Assembly: GCF_900112375.1 (NCBI RefSeq)
Contig: NZ_FOLS01000001.1
Coordinates: 248,001-312,000, forward strand
DNA: 64,000 bases
Direction of reading: 5' to 3'
From: Pseudomonas citronellolis
Lineage (GTDB): Bacteria; Pseudomonadota; Gammaproteobacteria; Pseudomonadales; Pseudomonadaceae
Each line of letters begins with the position of its first letter. The stretch's first letter is position 1. The notes beneath the pieces were generated by a model. The model did not search any database, was not told the DNA's origin, and saw only the letters and a program-made list of their open reading frames with translations. Both the position numbers and the translations under genes were made by a program. Below, piece after piece: positions 27,773-39,161 of the stretch.

Positions 27773-28660
27773 TCAATCGCGGGGTTGGCGGTACTGCTCG
27801 ACCAGGGTGGCCGGGTCGTGCGCCAGGTGGCCCTGGCTGCCGTGCAGGCGCATCAGCTGCGCGGCCAGGCCGCTCATGGGCGTGGCCGAACCCTGCTCGC
27901 GGGACAGCTTCACCGCGGTGTCCAGGTCCTTGAGCAGGGTGCGCACGTGCCACTTGATGGGTTCGAAGCGGCTCTCGGCCATCTGCGGGGCGAGGATCTG
28001 CAGCGGCCTGGAATCGGCGAAACCGCCGGCCAGAGCCGGGGCGATCAGGCTGGCGTCGACCCCTGCGCTCTCCGCCAGAGCCACCACTTCGGCGATCACC
28101 AGGGCGTTGCAGGCGACAATCATCTGGTTGCACACCTTGGTCACCTGGCCGGCGCCGACCTCGCCCATGCGCGTCAGGCGCTGGCCGAGGTGGGCGAGAA
28201 CGGGGCGGACGCGCTCGATGTCCTCCACCCGGCCGCCGGCCATGATCGCCAGGCTGCCGGCCTCGGCGCCCGGCGTGCCGCCGGAAACCGGCGCATCGAT
28301 CCAGCGCATGCCGCTGCGCGCCTCCAGCTCGGCGGCCATCTCGCGGGTGGCGGCCGGTTCCAGGCTGGAGAAGTCCACCAGCAATTGCCCCGGTTTCGCC
28401 CCTTCGACGATGCCGCCGGGACCGAACACCACCTCGCGCACGGCGGCGGTGTCGGCCAGACACAGCATGACGATCTCGGCATCCGCGCACAGCTGCGCGG
28501 GGCTCTGCACGGCGCGGGCGCCCTCCCCGGCCAGCAGCTCGCGCTTGGCGGCGGAGCGGTTCCACACGGTCAACGGGTAGCCGGCGGCCAGCAGGCGGCG
28601 GCTCATGGGCACGCCCATCAGGCCGAGGCCGGCGAAGGCGATGGAGGGCAAGGCAGACAT
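27773..28660 (-). CDS. NAD(P)-dependent 3-hydroxyisobutyrate / tartronate-semialdehyde dehydrogenase family protein
   Basis: A 295-residue beta-hydroxyacid dehydrogenase. The N-terminal Rossmann motif is FAGLGLMGVPM, the substrate loop DAPVSGGTPGAEAG and the catalytic lysine lies in GAGQVTKVCNQM. With the coupled Hyi-like isomerase the natural reading is tartronate semialdehyde to glycerate, and a glycerate kinase gene occurs at 57435-58574 in this window, though not linked. Related LtnD/GarR enzymes cannot be excluded. An AGGAG site precedes the ATG. PA3312-like. Confidence 0.85.
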   Translation of the reverse strand: MSALPSIAFAGLGLMGVPMSRRLLAAGYPLTVWNRSAAKRELLAGEGARAVQSPAQLCADAEIVMLCLADTAAVREVVFGPGGIVEGAKPGQLLVDFSSLEPAATREMAAELEARSGMRWIDAPVSGGTPGAEAGSLAIMAGGRVEDIERVRPVLAHLGQRLTRMGEVGAGQVTKVCNQMIVACNALVIAEVVALAESAGVDASLIAPALAGGFADSRPLQILAPQMAESRFEPIKWHVRTLLKDLDTAVKLSREQGSATPMSGLAAQLMRLHGSQGHLAHDPATLVEQYRQPRD

Positions 28661-28829
28661 GGATGGCTCCTGTCGGGCAAAATAGCGGGCACGGGGACGG
28701 CCATCTTAACCGTCCACCGCCGCCTTCGCCGAGCCTGCGAGCCCGCCGCCGTGGTCATTTCCACGCGCACCGGCAGACCGCCACTATACTTCCCAGGCTT
28801 TTTCCGCTATTGAACCGGAGACTGCTCCC

Positions 28830-29687
28830 ATGCTGAAACGCACCCTGGCGCTCGCCGCCTGTTTTGCGCTGTCCCTTTCCGCCAGCTTCACCCAAGCCGA
28901 AACCCTGAAGGAACTGAAGGTCTCGGCGATCCCCGACGAAGCCCCCACCGAGCTGCTGCGCAAGTTCAAGCCGCTGGGCGAATACCTGCAGGAACGCCTG
29001 GGCATGCCGGTGAAGTTCATCCCGGTGTCCGACTATGCCGGCGTGGTCGAGGCCCTGGCCGCCGACCGCCTGGACATGGCCTGGCTGGGCGGCTTCACCT
29101 TCGTCCAGGCGCGGCTGAAGACCGGCAACGCCATCCCCCTGGTGCAGCGCGAGCAGGACCAGCAGTTCACCAGCAAATTCATCAGCGCCGACCCGCACGT
29201 GAAGTCGCTGCAGGACCTCAAGGGCAAGACCTTCGCCTTCGGCTCGGTGTCCTCCACCTCCGGCAGCCTGATGCCGCGCTACTTCATGCAGAAGGACGGC
29301 ATCGTCCCCGAGCAGTTCTTCTCCCGCGTGGCCTACTCCGGCGCCCACGACGCCACCGTGGCCTGGGTCCAGGCCGGCAAGGTGGACGCCGGCGTGCTCA
29401 ACGCCTCGGTGTGGCAGAAGCTGGTGGACGCCGGCAAGGTCGACACCGACAAGGTGAAGGTCTTCGCCACCACCCCGACCTACTACGACTACAACTGGAC
29501 GGTGCGCGGCAACCTCGACCCGGCCCTGGCCGAGAAGATCAAGCAGGCCTTCCTCGACCTCGACCCGAGCAAGCCGCGCGACAAGGCCATCCTCGACCTG
29601 CAGGCGGCCAGCCGCTTCATCGAGACCAAGCCCGAGAACTACAAGGGCATCGAGGAGTCGGCCCGCGCCGCCGGCCTGTTGAAGTGA
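28830..29687 (+). CDS. PhnD-like ABC importer substrate-binding protein (phosphonate or selenate type)
   Basis: A 285-residue periplasmic protein with a Sec signal (cleavage near SFTQA-E) and the PhnD fold: LSVSA-like strand, [12 protein letters not shown] and [16 protein letters not shown], where serines usually bind the oxyanion. Homologues in pseudomonads are annotated variously as phosphonate or putative selenate binding proteins; ligand residues do not decide it here. First gene of a four-gene operon with four-base overlaps. PA3313-like. Confidence 0.85.
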   Translation: MLKRTLALAACFALSLSASFTQAETLKELKVSAIPDEAPTELLRKFKPLGEYLQERLGMPVKFIPVSDYAGVVEALAADRLDMAWLGGFTFVQARLKTGNAIPLVQREQDQQFTSKFISADPHVKSLQDLKGKTFAFGSVSSTSGSLMPRYFMQKDGIVPEQFFSRVAYSGAHDATVAWVQAGKVDAGVLNASVWQKLVDAGKVDTDKVKVFATTPTYYDYNWTVRGNLDPALAEKIKQAFLDLDPSKPRDKAILDLQAASRFIETKPENYKGIEESARAAGLLK

Positions 29688-30487
29688 GCCTGCGCCTGAC
29701 CGGCGTGGAGCACCAGCACGCCAACGGCCAGCGCGCCCTCGCCGGCATCGACCTGAACGTCGAGGCCGGCGAGCGGGTGGCGATCATCGGCCCCTCGGGC
29801 GCCGGCAAGACCACCCTGTTGCGCGTGCTGGCCACCGCGCTGAAACCCAGCCACGGCGAGATCGAACTGCTCGGCAGCCAGCCCTGGCGCCTGGGCGCCC
29901 GGGCCCGCCAGCGCCTGCGCGCGCGCATCGGCCTGATCCACCAGGCGCCGCCGCTGCCGCCGCGCCAGCGGGTGGTCAACGCCGTGCTGGCCGGGCGCCT
30001 CGGCCAGTGGCCGCTGTGGAAGAGCCTGGCCAGCCTGCTCTACCCGCTGGACATCGACGGCGCCCGCGAGGCCCTGCGCAGCCTGGACCTGGCCGACAAA
30101 CTGTTCCAGCGCTGCGACCAGCTTTCCGGCGGCCAGCTGCAGCGCGTCGGCATCGCCCGTGCGCTGTACCAGCAGCCGCAGCTGCTGCTGGCCGACGAGC
30201 CGGTCTCGGCGATGGACCCGGTGCTCGCCGGGCACACCCTCGACCTGCTCACCCGCGAGGCCGCCAACCGTGGCCTGACGCTGCTGGCCAGCCTGCATGC
30301 GGTGGACCTGGCGCTGGCGCACTTCCCGCGCATCGTCGGCATCCGCGACGGGCGCATCGTCTTCGACAAGCCGGCCGCCAGCGTCAGCCCGGACGACCTG
30401 CAGCAGCTCTACGCCAACGAGCAACTGAGCCTGGATGCTCCGGCGCCGGTCGAGCCCCTGCACGTGGTGCAGATCCCGCGATGCTGA
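29684..30487 (+). CDS. PhnC-like ABC importer ATP-binding protein
   Basis: A 267-residue ABC ATPase with Walker [11 protein letters not shown]-loop [10 protein letters not shown], signature [15 protein letters not shown] and Walker B LLLADEP. The GTG start overlaps the binding-protein stop (GTGA), and the 3' end overlaps the first permease (ATGCTGA), so the operon is tightly coupled. A downstream start would lose the first strand. It energises import of the ligand of the PhnD-like protein. Confidence 0.9.
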   Translation: MSLRLTGVEHQHANGQRALAGIDLNVEAGERVAIIGPSGAGKTTLLRVLATALKPSHGEIELLGSQPWRLGARARQRLRARIGLIHQAPPLPPRQRVVNAVLAGRLGQWPLWKSLASLLYPLDIDGAREALRSLDLADKLFQRCDQLSGGQLQRVGIARALYQQPQLLLADEPVSAMDPVLAGHTLDLLTREAANRGLTLLASLHAVDLALAHFPRIVGIRDGRIVFDKPAASVSPDDLQQLYANEQLSLDAPAPVEPLHVVQIPRC

Positions 30488-31302
30488 AACCCCGCGACCC
30501 CGCCGCCCTGCCGCGGCTGCTGCTGACCGTCCTGGCGCTGCTGTTGCTGTGGCCCGGCCTGCGCCTGAGCGAACTGGACATCCCCGGCCTGTTCACTGGC
30601 GACAACGCGCGCACCATGGCCGGCTTCCTCGCCGGCTTCTGGCCGCCGGCCCACGACGCCGAATTCCTCGCCATTCTCGGCCGCGCCACCCTGGAAACCT
30701 TGGCCATCGCCACCGCCGGCATGGCCCTGGCCTGGCTCATCGCCTTCCCCGCGGCGCTGCTGGCCACCCGCGCGCTGTCGCTGTCCGCCCTGCCCCGCGG
30801 CGGCCTGCCGGCCTGGTGGGCGCGGGCCCTGCGCTGGCCGGTGCGGCTGCTGCTGATCGTGCTGCGCAGCATCCCGGAGATCGTCTGGGCGCTGCTGTTC
30901 GTCCGCGCCGTCGGCCTGGGCCCCACAGCCGGCGTCATGGCCATCGCCATCACCTACGGCGGCATGCTCGGCAAGGTCTACGCGGAAATCTTCGAATCGG
31001 TGGACCCGCGCCCCACCCGCGCGCTGCTGCTGGGCGGCGGCTCGCGCCTGGGCGCCTTCGCCTACGGACTGCTACCCCAGGCGGCCAGCGAGATGATCTC
31101 CTACACCGTGTACCGCTGGGAGTGTGCCATCCGCGCCTCGGTGGTCATGGGCTTCGTCGGCGCCGGTGGGCTCGGCCAGCAGGTCGACCTGTCGCTGCGC
31201 ATGTTCGCCGGCGGCGAGGTGGCCAGCATCCTGCTGACCTTCCTGCTGCTGGTGCTGGGCGCCGACCAGCTCAGCCGCTTCCTGCGCCGGTGGCTGGAAT
31301 GA
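30481..31302 (+). CDS. PhnE-like ABC permease 1
   Basis: A 273-residue inner-membrane permease with an N-terminal helix, a periplasmic stretch, and a conserved core [13 protein letters not shown] and the cytoplasmic EAA-like loop [20 protein letters not shown] read in two parts. C-terminal [13 protein letters not shown] is typical of PhnE. It overlaps both neighbours by a few bases. Two different permease genes suggest a heterodimeric channel. Confidence 0.88.
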   Translation: MLKPRDPAALPRLLLTVLALLLLWPGLRLSELDIPGLFTGDNARTMAGFLAGFWPPAHDAEFLAILGRATLETLAIATAGMALAWLIAFPAALLATRALSLSALPRGGLPAWWARALRWPVRLLLIVLRSIPEIVWALLFVRAVGLGPTAGVMAIAITYGGMLGKVYAEIFESVDPRPTRALLLGGGSRLGAFAYGLLPQAASEMISYTVYRWECAIRASVVMGFVGAGGLGQQVDLSLRMFAGGEVASILLTFLLLVLGADQLSRFLRRWLE

Positions 31303-32081
31303 ACCGAGCCCGCGCCGGACTGTTGCGCGCCATCGGCTGGAGCCTGGCGATCCTCCTCGCAGTGGTGGCCTCCTTCGTCTACCTGCAAGTCGACAGCGAC
31401 GGCCTGCTCAGCGGCGAAGGCCTGCGGCAGATGCTCGGCTACGCCGGCGACTTCTTCCCGCCGGACCTGTCCGCCACGCACCTGAGCGCGGTGGGCCGCG
31501 GCGCCCTGGAAACCCTGGCCATGTCGGCCCTGGGCACATTGCTCGCGGCCGTGTTGGGGATGCTCTTCGCGCTACCGGCCGCCGGCCGCTTCGGCGCCGC
31601 CGCGCAGAGCCTGGCGCGCTTCGTCCTCAACGCCCTGCGCGCGGTGCCGGAACTGGTGTGGGGCGCGCTCATGGTGCTGGCCGCGGGCCTGGGCCCCAAC
31701 GCCGGCACCCTGGCCCTGGCCCTGCACACCGGCGGCGTGCTCGGCCGGCTGTTCGCCGAAGCCCTGGAAAACACCCCGGCCGAACCCGCCGAGGCCCTGC
31801 GCCTGGGCGGCAGCGGGCGGGTCGCGGCCTTCGCCTACGGCACCCTGCCGGCGGTCTGGCCGCAACTGGTGGCCTACATCCTCTACCGCTGGGAGAACAA
31901 CATCCGCATGGCCAGCGTGCTCGGCTTCGTCGGCGCCGGCGGCCTGGGACAGATGCTCTACTTCAGCCTCAGCCTGTTCCAGCAGGCCCAGGCGGCCACG
32001 GTGATCCTCGCCATGCTGGTGCTGGTGCTGGGCGTCGACAGCCTAAGCGCCTGGGCGCGGCAGCGGTGGGTCAGTGCCTGA
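31299..32081 (+). CDS. PhnE-like ABC permease 2
   Basis: A 260-residue permease paralogous to the preceding one: RAVPELVWGALMV, ALENTPAEPAEALRLGG and [13 protein letters not shown] at matching positions. Starts at the ATGA overlap and ends the operon. The order binding protein, ATPase, permease, permease matches PA3313-PA3316. Confidence 0.88.
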   Translation: MNRARAGLLRAIGWSLAILLAVVASFVYLQVDSDGLLSGEGLRQMLGYAGDFFPPDLSATHLSAVGRGALETLAMSALGTLLAAVLGMLFALPAAGRFGAAAQSLARFVLNALRAVPELVWGALMVLAAGLGPNAGTLALALHTGGVLGRLFAEALENTPAEPAEALRLGGSGRVAAFAYGTLPAVWPQLVAYILYRWENNIRMASVLGFVGAGGLGQMLYFSLSLFQQAQAATVILAMLVLVLGVDSLSAWARQRWVSA

Positions 32082-32867
32082 GGGCATAGGGCGGAACACC
32101 GGAGCCGAACAACAATGGCGGATAACGCCGTACGGATTTCCAGAGAACTTTGGGTGCTGGGTTCAAGAGCGCCCTCACCCCAGCCCTCTCCCGCAAGCGG
32201 GAGAGGGGGCTGTTCGGAGTGAGGGGAGAATCCTGAGTCATCCTGATACGCCCAACCCCCACCTCGTCATTCCCGCGAACGCGGGAATCCAGTGGCTGCC
32301 GGGTTCGCGAGCAAGCTCGCTCCTACGAAAAGCAAAAGCAAAAGCGCGTTTGCTCTTGGATTTCCAGAGAAACATCCGCGCGCACCAGAACGCCCCTTCA
32401 GAAGGCCGAGCGAAACCCGCGCGCAGGAGGTCATGCGACATGGATGTCGCGAGAGCCCCGCGGGCTACAGGGACGTACCCTCGGGGCGGGCCTCCGTGGC
32501 GGGGGAATTCGCGAGGGTAGCCCGGCTTCATCGGGCCCGTATGCGGGGCAAGCCTTTTTGGTTCCTTTTTGCGGGGGTGGCCTTCCACCGTTTGACAAAA
32601 GGGACTCGCCCGAGGGGGCGAAACGAGAGACATCAACGCACTCGGTGCGGCGCGCTACACCGAGCCCAACCCCCAAAAGTCTCTGGGTTCCCGCGTTCGC
32701 GGGAATGACGGGGTGGAGATCGGAGCACAGAGCCGAGGTCCCCCGCTCCGCAAACCAAGCCATAGCCCACCCCATATGAAAAATGCCGTTTCCCCCAGCC
32801 AGAGAAACGGCATCCTCTTTTAAGTAAACAACATCACGGCGCCCGCCGGGCTTCCGCGTATCAGAGC
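32082..32867. other. Repeat-rich gap without genes; probable synteny junction
   Basis: It contains a GGATAACGCC hairpin-type repeat (about 32089-32130), a CCCTCTCCCGC/GCGGGAGAGGG inverted repeat (about 32177-32208), a CATTCCCGCGAAC element (about 32267-32290) with an inverted partner near 32684-32715, a single REP (32303-32326), an AGCAAAAGC repetition and a GC-rich stretch (32400-32660) with no protein family signal. It joins PA3316-like and PA1076-like flanks. Confidence 0.7.
32778..32813 (-). terminator. Intrinsic terminator of the DUF5064 gene
   Basis: A 10-bp stem ATGCCGTTTC/GAAACGGCAT followed by T residues on the minus strand, about 55 nt after the stop. Confidence 0.85.
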
Positions 32868-33233
32868 TCACTCACCGCCGTGGAGCACCTTGTCCAGGTC
32901 CACCGGATCCCCGGGATGGGTTCCCAGCTTGACGCGGATGTCCTCGAACATCGCATCGTATTCCTTGTGGATGCGCACGATCGGCCCGAAGCGCGGGTGC
33001 AGGCCATGCTTCTGCGCAATGCGGGTAGCATCGCTGGCGAAGTTGAAGGCCTGGTCCTTCGGCATGTCGAACTCTTCCTTGAAGGCATTACCGTCGATGC
33101 TGCCGTCCATGGTGAAGTGGACATAGGCACCCTTCTCGGCGTCGTGGCGAATCTCGTAGTACAGGTGGATATCCAGCGCCTGCTGGTCAAGGCCCGGCAG
33201 GGCGTGGAGATGCAGGTGACCAGGCTCGAACAT
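32868..33233 (-). CDS. DUF5064 family protein
   Basis: A 121-residue soluble protein beginning MFEPGHLHLHALPGLDQQ and rich in histidine and acidic residues, matching the small pseudomonad DUF5064 family as I recall it. No catalytic motif, signal or membrane segment is seen. It is followed by a good terminator and lies between the synteny junction and the DUF2288 gene. Function unknown. It may correspond to PA1076. Confidence 0.8.
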   Translation of the reverse strand: MFEPGHLHLHALPGLDQQALDIHLYYEIRHDAEKGAYVHFTMDGSIDGNAFKEEFDMPKDQAFNFASDATRIAQKHGLHPRFGPIVRIHKEYDAMFEDIRVKLGTHPGDPVDLDKVLHGGE

Positions 33234-33298
33234 GACGTGACTCCTTGCAGTGGTCCCGCAAGTCTAGCTCGCCTGCGGGCAACGCAAGCCGCCCCGGG

Positions 33299-33616
33299 TC
33301 AATGCAGGCGGTTTTTTTCCGCACGCTCCTGCACCAGCACCCAGGGCGCCACCACCACCGCCCACAGCTGCGGGTCGCGTTCGAGGAAGTCGCGGGCGCG
33401 GGCCTCGTCGACCCGCGCCAGGTCGCCGCTGGCCAGCCAGGCAGCGACCTTCTGGCGGTCGTCCTCGGCCACGGCCTGCGCGGCCTCCACCAGGTCCACG
33501 GCCTCGCCCACCAGCAGCAGGGCGCCGCGGGCGAAGAACGGCTGCAGCTCCTGCCAGGAAATCATCGCGGTCTCGCCGAGCAGCTTGGCATAGAGGGTGC
33601 TAGTTTGTTCAGTCAT
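33299..33616 (-). CDS. DUF2288 family protein
   Basis: A 105-residue acidic, helical protein (TAMISWQELQPFFARGALLLV, then WVLVQERAEKNRLH at the end), characteristic of DUF2288, a short domain of unknown function. ATG at 33616 is chosen because the longer frame enters the braC promoter region. It is divergent from braC and probably corresponds to PA1075. Confidence 0.8.
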   Translation of the reverse strand: MTEQTSTLYAKLLGETAMISWQELQPFFARGALLLVGEAVDLVEAAQAVAEDDRQKVAAWLASGDLARVDEARARDFLERDPQLWAVVVAPWVLVQERAEKNRLH

Positions 33617-33816
33617 GGTGCTCACCGGGAAATCAGGCGGCGCCATGATACCGCCCGGTCGGCGCCAGGCAAGTTTCCCGGGAGCCGCGGGGGCGGATGG
33701 GACCAAAGGAGGGTACTGGCACAACGCCGTTTTTCTATACGTTTATTGCGACTTTGCGACATGGGGCGAAACGCCCCGCCGCCAGCGGCTTTTCAAGCGG
33801 CGAAGCGGCACTCTAC

Positions 33817-33832
33817 ACTGTACCGGTACAGT
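33817..33832. promoter_or_regulatory. Perfect 16-bp palindrome upstream of braC
   Basis: ACTGTACCGGTACAGT, exactly self-complementary, centred about 93 bp before the braC ATG in the only A/T-richer stretch of the divergent gap. It looks like a dimer operator. No regulator is assigned. Confidence 0.55.
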
Positions 33833-33917
33833 TGCCGGCGGCTTCCCCCGGGCGCAAAGCCCGTCGAACCGCGGCCACGAACCACAAGAACGAAAACACA
33901 AGAAAGAGTGGAGCATT

Positions 33918-35039
33918 ATGAAAAAGGGTACCCAACGTCTTTCCAAACTGTTGACCGCCATGGCCCTGGCCGGCGTCGCCAGCTATTCGATGGCCGCCGA
34001 TACCATCAAGATCGCCCTGGCCGGTCCGGTGACCGGTGCGGTCGCCCAGTACGGGGAGATGGAGTTCGTCGGCGCCAAGATGGCCATCGAGCAGATCAAC
34101 AAGGCCGGCGGCGTCGACGGCAAGCAGCTCGAAGGCGTGGTCTACGATGACGCCTGCGATCCGAAGCAGGCCGTGGCGGTCGCCAACAAGATCGTCAACG
34201 ACGGCGTCAAGTTCGTCGTCGGCCACCTGTGCTCCAGCTCCACTCAGCCGGCCTCGGACATCTACGAGGACGAAGGCATCCTGATGATCTCCCCGGCCTC
34301 CACCAGCCCGGACATCACCAGCCGCGGCTACAAGCTGATCTTCCGCACCATCGGCCTGGACAACATGCAGGGCCCGACCGCCGGCAAGTTCATCGCCGAG
34401 CACGTCAAGCCGAAGATCGTCGCGGTCATCCACGACAAGCAGCAGTACGGCGAAGGCATCGCCACCGCGGTCAAGAAGACTCTGGAAGACGCCGGCGTGA
34501 AAGTCGCCCTGTTCGAAGGCATCAACGCCGGCGACAAGGACTTCTCCTCGCTGATCGCCAAGCTCAAGCAGGCCAAGGTCGACTTCGTCTACTACGGCGG
34601 CTACCACCCGGAACTGGGCCTGCTGCTGCGCCAGACTTCCGAGAAAGGCCTGAAAGTCGGCTTCATGGGCCCGGAAGGCGTCGGCAACAAGGAAATCTCC
34701 GCCATCGCAGGCCCCGCTTCCGAAGGCCTGTACGTGACCCTGCCGAAGTCCTTCGACCAGGATCCGAAGAACCAGGCCCTGGTCGCCGCCTTCAAGGCCA
34801 AGAACCAGGACCCGAGCGGCCCGTTCGTGTTCCCGGCCTACGCCGCCGTGCAGGTCATCGCCGACAGCATCAAGAAAGCCGGCAGCGAAGACACCGAAAA
34901 GGTCGCCGCCGCCCTGCGCAGCAACACCTTCGATACGCCCACCGGTGCCCTGGCCTTCGACGAGAAGGGCGACCTGAAGAACTTCAACTTCGTGGTCTAC
35001 CAGTGGCACAAGGACGGCACCAAGACCGAAGTCAAATAA
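33918..35039 (+). CDS. braC: Branched-chain amino-acid binding protein BraC
   Basis: A 373-residue periplasmic binding protein, the same length as P. aeruginosa BraC. Sec signal to about residue 26 (SYSMA-A), then the Leu/Ile/Val-binding fold with GPVTGAVAQYG, VVGHLCSSST (ligand-loop serines) and FVYYGGYHPELG. It binds leucine, isoleucine, valine, alanine and threonine for the BraDEFG channel. A stem-loop directly after its stop (35061-35090) separates it from braD, which would make the binding protein more abundant than the membrane parts. Confidence 0.96.
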   Translation: MKKGTQRLSKLLTAMALAGVASYSMAADTIKIALAGPVTGAVAQYGEMEFVGAKMAIEQINKAGGVDGKQLEGVVYDDACDPKQAVAVANKIVNDGVKFVVGHLCSSSTQPASDIYEDEGILMISPASTSPDITSRGYKLIFRTIGLDNMQGPTAGKFIAEHVKPKIVAVIHDKQQYGEGIATAVKKTLEDAGVKVALFEGINAGDKDFSSLIAKLKQAKVDFVYYGGYHPELGLLLRQTSEKGLKVGFMGPEGVGNKEISAIAGPASEGLYVTLPKSFDQDPKNQALVAAFKAKNQDPSGPFVFPAYAAVQVIADSIKKAGSEDTEKVAAALRSNTFDTPTGALAFDEKGDLKNFNFVVYQWHKDGTKTEVK

Positions 35040-35060
35040 GGTCTGCCGCCTGAGGTCCAG

Positions 35061-35090
35061 AGCCCACTGCACCCGCAGTGGGCTTTGTTT
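35061..35090 (+). terminator. Attenuating terminator between braC and braD
   Basis: A 9-bp stem AGCCCACTG/CAGTGGGCT followed by TTGTTTATT. The imperfect T-run suggests partial read-through into braDEFG. Confidence 0.8.
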
Positions 35091-35158
35091 ATTCCGCGTA
35101 TTCCGGGGGTCCGTCGCGCCACAAGCGCCGCTTCACGCGACGCCCGAGGAGTTAGGTG

Positions 35159-37325
<2,167 letters not shown>

Positions 37326-37329
<4 letters not shown>

Positions 37330-38093
37330 GTCGACCGATTCTTGAAGTATCCGGCCTGACCATGCGCTTCGGTGGCCTGCTGGCCGTCAACAGCGTCGCG
37401 CTCAAGGTCGAGGAAAAGCAGGTGGTCTCGATGATCGGCCCCAACGGCGCCGGCAAGACCACCGTGTTCAACTGCCTGACCGGCTTCTACCAGCCCACCG
37501 GCGGGCAGATCCTGCTGCGCGGCGAGCCGATCCAGGGCCTGCCGGGCCACAAGATCGCCCACCGCGGCGTGGTGCGCACCTTCCAGAACGTCCGCCTGTT
37601 CAAGGAAATGACCGCGGTGGAGAACCTGCTGGTGGCCCAGCACCGGCACATCAACACCAACTTCTTCGCCGGCCTGCTGAAGACCCCCGGGTTCCGCCGC
37701 GCCGAGGCCGAGGCGCTGGACTACGCGGCGCACTGGCTGGAAGTGGTCAACCTCAAGGACGTCGCCAACCGCCCGGCCGGCACCCTGGCCTACGGCCAGC
37801 AGCGCCGCCTGGAGATCGCCCGCTGCATGATGACGCGCCCGCAGATCCTCATGCTCGACGAGCCGGCCGCCGGCCTCAACCCGCGCGAGACCGAGGACCT
37901 CAAGGCGCTGATCGCCATGCTGCGCGCCGAGCACGGCGTGACCGTGCTGCTGATCGAGCACGACATGAAGCTGGTGATGAGCATTTCCGACCACATCTAC
38001 GTGATCAACCAGGGCACGCCCCTGGCCGACGGTACCCCGGAGCAGATCCGCGACAACCCGGACGTGATCAAAGCCTATCTGGGGGAGGCCTGA
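37326..38093 (+). CDS. braF: Branched-chain amino-acid ABC ATPase BraF
   Basis: A 255-residue LivG-type ATPase: Walker [11 protein letters not shown]-loop [11 protein letters not shown], the signature-like [15 protein letters not shown] (a known deviation from LSGGQ in this family) and Walker [13 protein letters not shown]. Forms the ATPase pair with BraG. Four-base overlap with braE, 3-bp gap to braG. Confidence 0.96.
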
Positions 38094-38096
38094 GCC

Positions 38097-38798
38097 ATGC
38101 TGAAGTTCGACAAGGTCTCCACCTTCTACGGCAAGATCCAGGCCCTGCACGAGGTCAGCCTGGAAGTGCAGCAGGGCGAGATCGTCACCCTGATCGGCGC
38201 CAACGGCGCCGGCAAGTCGACCCTGCTGATGACCCTCTGCGGCTCGCCGCGGGCGGCCTCCGGCAGCATCAAGTACCTCGGCGAGGAACTGGTCGGCCAG
38301 GAGTCTTCGCACATCATGCGCAAGAGCATCGCGGTGGTCCCCGAAGGCCGCCGGGTGTTCGCCCGCCTGACCGTCGAGGAAAACCTGGCCATGGGCGGTT
38401 TCTTCACCAGCAAGGGCGACTACCAGGAGCAGATGGACCGCGTCCTGGGCCTGTTCCCGCGCCTGAAGGAACGCTTCAGCCAGCGCGGCGGCACCATGTC
38501 CGGCGGCGAGCAGCAGATGCTCGCCATCGGCCGCGCGCTGATGAGCAAGCCCAAGCTACTGCTGCTCGACGAACCGTCCCTGGGCCTGGCGCCGATCATC
38601 ATCCAGCAGATCTTCGACATCATCGAACAGCTGCGCAGCGAAGGCGTGACCGTCTTCCTCGTCGAGCAGAACGCCAACCAGGCGCTGAAGCTCGCCGACC
38701 GCGGCTACGTACTGGAGAACGGCCACATCGTGATGCAGGACACCGGCGCCAACCTGCTGGTCAATCCCAAGGTGCGCGACGCCTACCTGGGTGGTTGA
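38097..38798 (+). CDS. braG: Branched-chain amino-acid ABC ATPase BraG
   Basis: A 233-residue LivF-type ATPase with Walker A GANGAGKST, signature MSGGEQQMLAIGRAL and Walker B LLLLDEPSLGLAP. Last gene of the operon, ended by an intrinsic terminator with a TTCG loop. Confidence 0.96.
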   Translation: MLKFDKVSTFYGKIQALHEVSLEVQQGEIVTLIGANGAGKSTLLMTLCGSPRAASGSIKYLGEELVGQESSHIMRKSIAVVPEGRRVFARLTVEENLAMGGFFTSKGDYQEQMDRVLGLFPRLKERFSQRGGTMSGGEQQMLAIGRALMSKPKLLLLDEPSLGLAPIIIQQIFDIIEQLRSEGVTVFLVEQNANQALKLADRGYVLENGHIVMQDTGANLLVNPKVRDAYLGG

Positions 38799-38814
38799 GC
38801 CTCTTGCGGCAAAA

Positions 38815-38843
38815 GGAAACGGCCCTTCGGGGCCGTTTTTCTT
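38815..38843 (+). terminator. Intrinsic terminator of the bra operon
   Basis: An AAACGGCCC/GGGCCGTTT stem with a TTCG loop and a TTTTTC tail, 16 nt after the braG stop. Confidence 0.92.
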
Positions 38844-38855
38844 TGGCTCTCCAGC

Positions 38856-38930
38856 AATGTATATCCCATTGACATATCCCTCACCATCCTTACCATGAAG
38901 CCTCCCCTTTCCCCATCCCGGAGGCCGAGC
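38856..38930 (+). promoter_or_regulatory. vapBC promoter/operator region
   Basis: Two ATATCCC direct repeats (about 38864 and 38874) around TTGACA lie before a GGAGG site for vapB. VapB-type antitoxins normally bind repeats in this position to autoregulate; the exact operator is inferred. Confidence 0.5.
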
Positions 38931-39161
38931 ATGGAACAAGGCGCCGTATTCCAGAGCAACCGCAGCCAGGCCGTGCGCCTGCCCAAGGCCGTCGCGCTGC
39001 CTGAAGACGTGAAGCGCGTAGACGTCGTGGCCATCGGCCGAACCCGCATCCTCACCCCGGCCGGAGAGAGCTGGGACAGCTGGTTCGACGGCGAGAACGT
39101 CAGCGCCGACTTCATGAGCGAGCGCGAGCAACCGGCGGAACAGGAACGCGAGGGGTTCTGA
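38931..39161 (+). CDS. vapB: VapB-type antitoxin (AbrB-like)
   Basis: A 76-residue antitoxin. The N-terminal part GAVFQSNRSQAVRLPKAVALPEDV is the SpoVT/AbrB swapped-hairpin fold that binds DNA; the acidic C-terminal part (WDSWFDGENVSADFMSEREQ) should wrap the toxin. Its stop overlaps the vapC start by one base (TGATG). The pair sits between the bra terminator and a REP cluster and is likely an accessory insertion, since I do not recall it at this place in PAO1. Confidence 0.9.
   Translation: MEQGAVFQSNRSQAVRLPKAVALPEDVKRVDVVAIGRTRILTPAGESWDSWFDGENVSADFMSEREQPAEQEREGF

Noticed and set aside
26970-28565. One 531-codon fused isomerase-reductase gene
   Set aside because: The N-terminal half is an alternate frame of the reductase; a proper ATG for the isomerase is at 27761.
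32400-32660. Small protein genes in the junction gap
   Set aside because: Several short frames exist on both strands but none has a ribosome site, domain or coding-like composition.
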